Below, one piece after another: positions 57,738-64,000 of a stretch of 64,000 nt of DNA. The stretch is from Marinobacter oulmenensis (lineage in GTDB: Bacteria > Pseudomonadota > Gammaproteobacteria > Pseudomonadales > Oleiphilaceae), in contig NZ_JACHFE010000004.1 in NCBI RefSeq assembly GCF_014201735.1, positions 350,157 through 414,156 on the forward strand, written 5' to 3'. The stretch's first letter is position 1. The number at the start of each line of letters is the position of its first letter. A program made the position numbers and the translations under genes. The notes under the pieces are model-generated. The model did no database searches. It was not told the origin of the DNA and saw only the letters and a list, made by a program, of their open reading frames with translations.

Positions 57738-59386
57738 TTATCAAGCCGCCTGCATGGCGGCGAACTTTTCCGCGATTTCCCCGGCCTCTGACCTGGTTTT
57801 CTAAGCCGCCTGCATGGCGGCGAACGGTGGCTTTGGATGTCGGGCCTGCGACAGTTTTTTCTAAGCCGCCTGCATGGCGGCGAACTTCATCTTCTTTCGC
57901 CTGGTCCGGGCCGCCGGTTTCTAAGCCGCCTGCATGGCGGCGAACTTTTCCGCGATTTCCCCGGCCTCTGACCTGGTTTTCTAAGCCGCCTGCATGGCGG
58001 CGAACGGTGGCTTTGGATGTCGGGCCTGCGACAGTTTTTTCTAAGCCGCCTGCATGGCGGCGAACGGCATTTCCGCCAGGGCTCCGAACCCCGCCCGTTT
58101 CTAAGCCGCCTGCATGGCGGCGAACCCCTGGTAGGGCTCGCAGGTGAACTTCAGGAATTTCTAAGCCGCCTGCATGGCGGCGAACCCCAGCACAAACCTG
58201 ACAGATTCGGGGACGGTTTTCTAAGCCGCCTGCATGGCGGCGAACGATCGTCGGCGGCGTCGCCGTCCTGGGCGCGTTTTCTAAGCCGCCTGCATGGCGG
58301 CGAACGGTTGTGCAGATGCCGGGTGGCGTTCGTGTTATTTTCTAAGCCGCCTGCATGGCGGCGAACGTACCGCTTGCGGGGCCATTCGTGGTTCAACATT
58401 TCTAAGCCGCCTGCATGGCGGCGAACGCCGGAAAAACTCGATGCAATACCTGCGTAATTTTCTAAGCCGCCTGCATGGCGGCGAACGCTCTCATTTCGAC
58501 ATCCCTTGCTGCGGTTAATTTCTAAGCCGCCTGCATGGCGGCGAACCGTTTGAGCCAGTTACGGCAACGCTTGAGACTTTTCTAAGCCGCCTGCATGGCG
58601 GCGAACTCCGGTATACACCCAGGCTAGATGCACCCACTTTTCTAAGCCGCCTGCATGGCGGCGAACCATCTGGCCCCGAGAAGGCGCGGTCGCGTACATT
58701 TCTAAGCCGCCTGCATGGCGGCGAACGGTTTCATCTTCGGCGCTGTCCGCTTCAACGTTTTCTAAGCCGCCTGCATGGCGGCGAACGGCGTCGTTGTCCA
58801 CGCCGGAGGTGGCCAGGTTTTCTAAGCCGCCTGCATGGCGGCGAACCCAGCAGGCGCTTGTAGATGTTATTACTCATGTTTCTAAGCCGCCTGCATGGCG
58901 GCGAACAAGGTAGCACCCGCCTCCTAACCGTTCATCATTTTCTAAGCCGCCTGCATGGCGGCGAACACTGTCGGCGGCGTGTGTATGACCAGGCTTGTTT
59001 TCTAAGCCGCCTGCATGGCGGCGAACTTCCGGGGCGGGTTCGCCCAGGTCAAGTGGATTTTCTAAGCCGCCTGCATGGCGGCGAACGCCTACCTGGAGCA
59101 GCAGCGAAAACAGCAGCATTTCTAAGCCGCCTGCATGGCGGCGAACTCTTTGGCGCTGGTGTCGGTGCGGCCTGCGATTTTCTAAGCCGCCTGCATGGCG
59201 GCGAACGCGCCGTTTGTGGGAGTGCTGCGGCCTGCGACTTTCTAAGCCGCCTGCATGGCGGCGAACTGACGGACTGGATGCGCTCCAGTTCGTTTAGTCT
59301 TCTAAGCCGCCTGCATGGCGGCGAACGCGAAGGATCCGCCGCGCGGCCACGCCGTGATCTTCTAAGCCGCCTGCATGGCGGCGAAC
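57738..59386 (-). CRISPR. Type I-F CRISPR array, 28 repeats and 27 spacers
   Basis: Repeats are 28 bases; in transcript direction they read GTTCGCCGCCATGCAGGCGG followed by CTTAGAAA. Spacing is 60 bases throughout except one of 61, so spacers are 32 or 33 bases. The repeat forms a GCCGCC/GGCGGC hairpin with loop ATGCA, as in type I-F. The repeat at 57738 is degenerate (three mismatches) and marks the old, leader-distal end; the leader lies beyond 59386, next to cas6f. The two leader-proximal repeats share a base change. Two spacers occur twice: 57766-57797 equals 57946-57977 and 57826-57857 equals 58006-58037. Confidence 0.98.
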
Positions 59387-59516
59387 TATGCGGCAAATGC
59401 AAAAAAACAAGTTACAGCCAGCACTTACCGGAAGAGTATCAATTTAACCTTCCTGAAATGCACGACTGCAACTTGCTGATTTATATAGCTCAATTTTAAA
59501 GAGCAGAATTTTGGTG
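59387..59516 (-). promoter_or_regulatory. CRISPR leader
   Basis: This is the A/T-rich stretch between cas6f and the first repeat, at the correct end for transcription of the array on the minus strand. It contains AATCAGCAAGTTG on the minus strand (59469-59481), a full match to the IHF consensus WATCARNNNNTTR. No gene is seen; an open frame reading through it from the array is an artefact of the repeats. Confidence 0.75.
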
Positions 59517-60143
59517 TCAGAAGACGGGTAATCCCACAGGTGCGCCAGGAGAGCTCAGCCCATAACAGTTCAACTCGCCATGCTTCGCGCGCTCATGCTC
59601 CTCCATATTGATAAATAAGGGGAATTTCCGGGCGGAACTACCATCACGTTTTTTGGCCCGTTGGCTTTCCATCCAGATATAAGGCAATCCGGTTTCTGGC
59701 TCTGGCCGAGTCTTTTCCAAAGCCAGTAGACAGTCCTCCAAAGGTTTCCCTGACTTCGCCGCCCAGCGTTTAGCCTTGTTCAGCTCATCCTTTTCAATAC
59801 GAGCCTGGCCTTTGGCATGGTAACGTCGGAAAGAAACATAACCCGTCGCCTGAGGCACGGGTTTTATGGACTTAACATGAACATAGTCTGAAAGACGCTC
59901 CACGTAGGAGGCGACATCCACTCTCTCCAACTGGCTTTGCTCTTCTGCGTATAGCCGAAGCTTTCTGCCCAGCGGAAATCCTCGCTGACCGTATTCAGGG
60001 AACCCAACCGCAACTGCGCTTAAATTTTCACCAATTTTTTTATCAACCAGGGCAATATGCACTTGCTGATACAGCTTTTGCCAAAGAAATCCCAGCGCAA
60101 TATCCGAGTCCGATAACAGAGTAATATCCTGGTAGAAGTTCAT
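59517..60143 (-). CDS. cas6f: CRISPR endoribonuclease Cas6f (Csy4)
   Basis: Cas6f cuts the pre-crRNA at the base of the repeat hairpin and stays bound to it. The 208-residue protein keeps H29 (catalytic base, same number as in Pseudomonas Csy4), a basic helix region (about 105-130), an ESQ segment near residue 160 where the catalytic serine is expected, and the C-terminal NCYGLSS motif. It is longer than the 187-residue Pseudomonas protein. Eight bases after csy3. Confidence 0.95.
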   Translation of the reverse strand: MNFYQDITLLSDSDIALGFLWQKLYQQVHIALVDKKIGENLSAVAVGFPEYGQRGFPLGRKLRLYAEEQSQLERVDVASYVERLSDYVHVKSIKPVPQATGYVSFRRYHAKGQARIEKDELNKAKRWAAKSGKPLEDCLLALEKTRPEPETGLPYIWMESQRAKKRDGSSARKFPLFINMEEHERAKHGELNCYGLSSPGAPVGLPVF

Positions 60144-60151
60144 ACCTACTC

Positions 60152-61177
60152 CTACTTGTCACTTTCACCAAAAACACCACCACGTACCAGCACCGCCATC
60201 ACATAGTGCTCGTCTTCAATGCGCTCTAGTTGACCACCGCGTGCCCAAGAATCAAAGAGCGTATAAAAATCCTGTTTTTCTTTCGGCGTTCTGTAGGCTT
60301 TTCCCAGATTGGTCACTGCCCCGTATGGCTCGATCGCGATTGCACCCGCACTCTGATCCTCATCTCCGTACGCGGGGTACCAGGTGTCAATGGAGCGCAG
60401 TGCGTTGCCTATTTTTTGTGAGTGCATGGCAGCATGTCCCTGCACATCGTATAGGACCTTGCTCTTTTTGCTCTTACCCTTGTCCAGTACCAACTCTTCC
60501 GAAGGGTATACTTCCTGCGCCTTGCCCAACTGGGCATAGGTAGTAACCTCAAGCACCAACGCACCGTCACCACTGGCCAGGGTTTGCGCAATTTTTTCAC
60601 CCAGTGCATTAATCTTTTCATCATGCTGCTCAAAGCTTCGGGTGCTGTAATTCAGGGCATCAAAGGTCCACTGTTCATCCCGCCCTTTATTGAGCACTCT
60701 TACCTGCACTTCAATTTGCTCAGCCCCCACGCGGTTGCGCCAGAGGAAACGGGCATTGGCAATGTTGTGCGCGTATCGGCGCCCCAACTCCTGAAAACCT
60801 TCCCTATCGATATAATCGCGGGCTGCCTGGTAATAGCTCTGTTTGAACTGGGCGTTATTGCAGGCAGAAGGATGTTCAACGCCGCCCAGTACTTTCAGTG
60901 TGAACTGATGCTTGAGAGTGTTCTGGCCTGTTCCAAGCGCACACGCATCTATGGTTTGCAGGTTTGGCTTTTCAACTTCGGCATTCAATTTAGCTGGATC
61001 ATTTTTAACAGCTGCCTTCAGTCGATTCGAGATAGTGCCCCGCACAGACTTCTCACGCAGCTGCAAAGGGACTGTATCTGTCTGGGTGTCCCAACAGGTG
61101 CCATAAAAATAGCCATCAGAAGGAACCAGTTTTTTCTCAAATGCCAGAACCGATGCCGTATCGTTAGTCTTCGCCAT
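60152..61177 (-). CDS. csy3: CRISPR-associated protein Csy3 (Cas7f)
   Basis: Csy3 forms the six-copy backbone of the type I-F surveillance complex and binds the crRNA spacer. The 341-residue protein starts at ATG 61177 (MAKTNDTASVLAFEKKLVPSDGYFYG), with GGGAG upstream; the open frame before it overlaps csy2 and is not coding. Conserved segments include RGTISNRLKAA and RFLWRNRVGAEQIEVQV. Confidence 0.96.
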   Translation of the reverse strand: MAKTNDTASVLAFEKKLVPSDGYFYGTCWDTQTDTVPLQLREKSVRGTISNRLKAAVKNDPAKLNAEVEKPNLQTIDACALGTGQNTLKHQFTLKVLGGVEHPSACNNAQFKQSYYQAARDYIDREGFQELGRRYAHNIANARFLWRNRVGAEQIEVQVRVLNKGRDEQWTFDALNYSTRSFEQHDEKINALGEKIAQTLASGDGALVLEVTTYAQLGKAQEVYPSEELVLDKGKSKKSKVLYDVQGHAAMHSQKIGNALRSIDTWYPAYGDEDQSAGAIAIEPYGAVTNLGKAYRTPKEKQDFYTLFDSWARGGQLERIEDEHYVMAVLVRGGVFGESDK

Positions 61178-61208
61178 GTTATTACTCCCTTTCTTCCATA
61201 ATCGGGCT

Positions 61209-62129
61209 TTAAAAAAGGCCGCTGTGTGGGGTTTCAGTTTGTACCTGTTGGCACAGGTACAGGTCATTGGGTAAGTCAGCGTTGTACTCCCATAGGGCCT
61301 CATCGAGATCTTCGATTCGGTGTGCCATCTTGAATTCGCCCAAGGTAACCACGCTTTCTGCAAAACGATGTGGCGTGTCTGCATCGCGCTGATTTTTCGC
61401 CGGCCCTACAGGGCTGATGCCTTGGAAGCCAGTCGCGATAGGCACAATCCAACCATGGGTTTTGCGGTGGCTGTGCCAAATAACATCACCATTCTCATCT
61501 TGCTCACATTGATGATGCACCGTTACGTGTTCGAGCAGCGCATCCAGTGCATCGGTACCCTGCTTCATTGCCTCCTGCATCAGCTCCCGACGCTCAAGCA
61601 GGGCGAAACCAGGCATTAAACTCCGCATCACCTTCTGGACTTCTTTAGCCTCGCTGTCATCCAGTGCCTTTAGCTCGGGGAAATCGAAATCAAGCAAGTC
61701 TCCTCCCGCAACCTTCATTCGACTCAGCAACTGATTCAGTCGCTCGAAAAATGCCGTTTTTTCAACCCTCTCAAGGTCATCATCGTCAGCGCGATACTCG
61801 ATTAGCAGGCTCACATCCAGGTGACAGCGGGCTTCCTCAATAAAGGCTGAGCGCTGTCCGTCTCTATCCAGTGGGTTGGCGGTACCAACAATGGAATGCA
61901 CATAGTCTCCGGGGCCTTGATAGGTTTGCAGATCGCACCGATGGCTAATTACGCCCGTAGCCACCAGCCGAAGTGTGGGATAATCACTGGCTTTTAGTTT
62001 GCGCTCAAGAGCATGCACAAATCCGAGCCAAGCGGTCATGGCAGGGAACCCAATAGTGAACGGGCTGGAAAGCGCATTGGCGTTATGAACTTTAAGATGC
62101 GGAAGCACCAATAGCCGTCGGGTACTCAT
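61209..62129 (-). CDS. csy2: CRISPR-associated protein Csy2 (Cas5f)
   Basis: Csy2 caps the 5' end of the crRNA together with Csy1 (Cas8f). The 306-residue protein has the family N-terminus LLVLPHLKVHNANALSSPFTIGFPAMTAWLGFVHALERKL. It overlaps the csy1 stop by 4 bases (ATGA), so they are translationally coupled. Confidence 0.95.
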   Translation of the reverse strand: MSTRRLLVLPHLKVHNANALSSPFTIGFPAMTAWLGFVHALERKLKASDYPTLRLVATGVISHRCDLQTYQGPGDYVHSIVGTANPLDRDGQRSAFIEEARCHLDVSLLIEYRADDDDLERVEKTAFFERLNQLLSRMKVAGGDLLDFDFPELKALDDSEAKEVQKVMRSLMPGFALLERRELMQEAMKQGTDALDALLEHVTVHHQCEQDENGDVIWHSHRKTHGWIVPIATGFQGISPVGPAKNQRDADTPHRFAESVVTLGEFKMAHRIEDLDEALWEYNADLPNDLYLCQQVQTETPHSGLF

Positions 62130-63397
62130 AGCAAAGCCTCTCTATTTTGTTCGATCACCCGTGCAAAGGCTTCCAGCTCCTTATCACCCAGCTGGATTGC
62201 CGATTTCCCCACTACTTTTTGATAGCTGCGAATGAAATGGCGAGTGGCATCCTTAATCAGGGTTTTGAACCATGGCGCATCCACGGTGCGCTGGCCCGCA
62301 TGTTCTGGAAAAAGCCATAGCTTTTGCTCCCCCTGCAAGCTCTCCGGCCGGGCTTCTTGAGGCTGGTCTTCGAACGCATTGCGTACCTGCCACATCTTAA
62401 GGATCAAGTGATCTACATATTCCTGGATTCTGTAGTCACGGCCATCACGGATATGAACGTTGTTGTAATCCGTCGTTAGCAGGCGATGGAAAGCCTGAAA
62501 GGTCTCCTGAAGCTGCCTGGGATAAAACACATCGTCGAAGAAGTCTCTTGTGGGTAGGCGTACATTCCTGGGGGTCAGCTCAGGCGGCATCGATAACAGG
62601 AGGTGGGCTTTGCCTGCGTTTTGGTTATTCAGAACGCTTATGTTCTGAGGCTTGGTGCCACCGAAACCTATCGTCGTCAGATTGTAGACTTCCTGATACC
62701 CAGTCTCAGAATGCTGGTTGTTTTTTCTAAGCTCTCTGGCTTCTTTAACCTCTTCAGCAAAACGCAGGCGATCCAGACGCTGTCGCATTTCAAACAGGTG
62801 GCCAGAGTGACTCAAAATTGACAACAGGTGGTAATTCTCTGTGTCATCTTCTTCAATCGGGAAATAGACCTGCTTTATTTTAGAGCTGGTGACGGCTTCA
62901 TCTTTGGTCGCCACCATTGCAAGAAATCCTTTCCTTAAATCCTCGGGGTTGCCGTTAGCCTTCTTTAGTAGGGACTGCGCAAGTTCTGTGTCATCCTGAA
63001 TATGCTGAAGCAGTGTTCTCTGATCCTTGAGGTTTAAGGTCAGAAACTTGTATACGTCCAATGCGGCAGCATTGCCTAACGCATCGGGATCAACCTGTAT
63101 ATTTCCACTGCGCAAAAAACCATCCGCCGATGGTTTCGACCGGGCGATGACTGAACTGGCGTAACCATTCTTATTTTTACGGGCACTGGGGTGGCTGAAT
63201 GTGCAAGGGTGTGTAGCCATCGAAATCTGGCCTGCACGTTTGGCGGCGTTTGGCAGCCAATTCTTGAGAGCAAAGACATCTTCGCACTCCTGTTCTTTTT
63301 CTCGCACTTCCGCCTCTGACATGGAGGCCTTTAGGACTTTCTTTAGCCAAGCTGCTTTGCGCTCCGCAAAGAATTGCTCAATGGCCGGGTCAATCAT
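62126..63397 (-). CDS. csy1: CRISPR-associated protein Csy1 (Cas8f)
   Basis: Csy1 is the large subunit that reads the PAM and recruits Cas2-3. The 423-residue protein starts at ATG 63397 (MIDPAIEQFFAERKAAWLKK), preceded by AAGGAG six bases upstream; an in-frame ATG at 63418 would overlap cas2-3. It is read from the same strand as the interrupted cas2-3 and csy2. Confidence 0.95.
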   Translation of the reverse strand: MIDPAIEQFFAERKAAWLKKVLKASMSEAEVREKEQECEDVFALKNWLPNAAKRAGQISMATHPCTFSHPSARKNKNGYASSVIARSKPSADGFLRSGNIQVDPDALGNAAALDVYKFLTLNLKDQRTLLQHIQDDTELAQSLLKKANGNPEDLRKGFLAMVATKDEAVTSSKIKQVYFPIEEDDTENYHLLSILSHSGHLFEMRQRLDRLRFAEEVKEARELRKNNQHSETGYQEVYNLTTIGFGGTKPQNISVLNNQNAGKAHLLLSMPPELTPRNVRLPTRDFFDDVFYPRQLQETFQAFHRLLTTDYNNVHIRDGRDYRIQEYVDHLILKMWQVRNAFEDQPQEARPESLQGEQKLWLFPEHAGQRTVDAPWFKTLIKDATRHFIRSYQKVVGKSAIQLGDKELEAFARVIEQNREALL

Positions 63398-63408
63398 AAT
63401 CATCTCCT

Positions 63409-63909
63409 TCAAACCCATTGGTCATTGCTGGCTTTCACCAACCCCAACTGATCGTTATACCGATAGCGATTCCCATCCCTGTGATGGCTCAGGTTGATCT
63501 CACCTAACCGCTGCGAAGTCCGCTTTACGTCCATTCCCATCTGTTCACTTTGCTTTGCGACCAACAATCCATAGTCACGTTTAAGCCAAAGCCGCTCCGC
63601 CCTTTCTTGAGATAGCGGTTGATGCTGGATGTCCAGAAATGTCTCTAACGGCACCCAACCACTCTGGCGATCATAGATATGAAAAGACGCAGTGCCGCTA
63701 TCATTCAAAACCAGGTACAGATTCAGCCCCGGCTCACTGTTCCGGAAACGATTAAACTGCTGGGGTAAGGCGGTCATCCACCAGTGGTCATCGGTATACC
63801 CCCAAAGATGCTTCGGACTGTTGACGGGATCGTCGCTCGGCTTTGTTTCATCTTTGAGATAATGACACCCGAGGGTCTGGCCAATAGCAAAATGCTCCAA
63901 AGCGGCTAG
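63409..63909 (-). pseudogene. cas3: cas2-3 (cas3f), 3' fragment cut off by an insertion sequence
   Basis: About 166 codons of the C-terminal end of the type I-F Cas2-3 nuclease-helicase remain in frame (LAALEHFAIGQTLGCHYLKD onward), directly upstream of csy1 as expected for the cas1-cas2/3-csy1-4 order. The remaining Cas2, HD and helicase parts must lie beyond the insertion, outside the window. The TTG at 63900 is not a true start. Upstream, the reading frame enters the IS5-like end and meets a stop at 63991-63993, so the protein made from the intact 5' part would be truncated. Assignment to Cas3 rests on position and partial C-terminal similarity. Confidence 0.8.
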
Positions 63910-64000
63910 GGAGACTCTGAATAAGTCCCCAAAATCAGCGATAATACGGCCATCGTCAACCGCATAGGATCGTTGCCACCATGGATCAGATCACCTTCTC
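63910..64000 (+). mobile_element. IS5-family insertion sequence, left end (partial)
   Basis: The element begins GGAGACTCTGAATAAGTCCC. Apart from the first bases this matches the IS5 terminal repeat (ending GAACAAGTCCC in IS5). The four bases before it are CTAG (63906-63909), the YTAR target typical of this family. It breaks cas2-3. The right end, and so the second repeat and the target duplication, lie outside the window. Confidence 0.8.
63981..64000 (+). CDS. IS5-family transposase (start only)
   Basis: Only six codons are visible (MDQITF and the start of the next), running off the window edge. ATG 63981 is preceded by AGGA. An MDQITFSE-type start is common in IS5-group transposases. The identification depends mainly on the terminal sequence and target site just upstream. 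Confidence 0.7.

Noticed and set aside
57827..59499. Open frames of 60-210 codons with repeated LSRLHGGE, KPPAWRRT or RRHAGGLE segments
   Set aside because: They are translations of the CRISPR repeat in different frames, with no start signals or family match.
63898..63900. TTG as start of a 163-residue stand-alone gene
   Set aside because: The frame continues upstream to the IS junction and the sequence is the tail of Cas2-3; no ribosome-binding site is seen.

Overview
This window is a stretch of chromosome from a Gammaproteobacterium that is most likely Marinobacter or a close marine relative. The basis is gene order (algU-mucA-mucB-rseC-mucD-lepA-lepB-rnc-era, xerD-dsbC-hom-thrC, rpsP-rimM-trmD-rplS, minCDE, ornithine-lipid genes) and protein similarity recalled from known families; no database search was possible. 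Coding density is high, and most of the window is core metabolism.

Layout. 1-9 kb (minus strand): envelope-stress sigma factor algU with its regulators, periplasmic protease mucD, then lepA, lepB, a DUF4845 gene, rnc and era (cut by the window edge). 9-13.4 kb (plus): nadB, sdhE, a small membrane gene, ygfZ and an HDOD gene. 13.4-25.5 kb (minus): ung, prfB-lysS, recJ, thrC, hom, dsbC, xerD, and the rpsP-rimM-trmD-rplS operon; ffh follows to 27 kb. prfB is out of frame near its 5' end. 27-34.4 kb (plus, grxD minus): ypjD-like and corB-like genes, a DUF1631 gene, grxD, argF and an orphan Fbp-type ATPase. 34.4-44.1 kb: an RstAB-like two-component system, then two gene pairs for membrane lipids (olsB-olsA and a GT4 glycosyltransferase with a PAP2 phosphatase). 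Each pair is preceded by four 7-mers related to CTGTCAT spaced exactly 11 bp apart, the architecture of a tandem PhoB box. They look like a phosphate-starvation lipid-remodelling regulon. 44-49 kb: dinB, a HopJ-family gene, minCDE and phoH. 49-57.5 kb (minus): a chemoreceptor, a DctB/DctD-type sigma54 two-component system and a TAXI-type TRAP transporter with a recognisable sigma54 promoter and an upstream palindrome.

57.7-64 kb: a type I-F CRISPR-Cas locus read on the minus strand. It has an array of 28 repeats and 27 spacers, an A/T-rich leader, and intact cas6f, csy3, csy2 and csy1. The 3' end of cas2-3 is cut off by the left end of an IS5-family element (CTAG target site, IS5-like terminal sequence, transposase start at the window edge). 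The surveillance complex therefore looks intact while the nuclease-helicase gene is broken. This and the paired Pho-box lipid loci are the most interesting features of the window.
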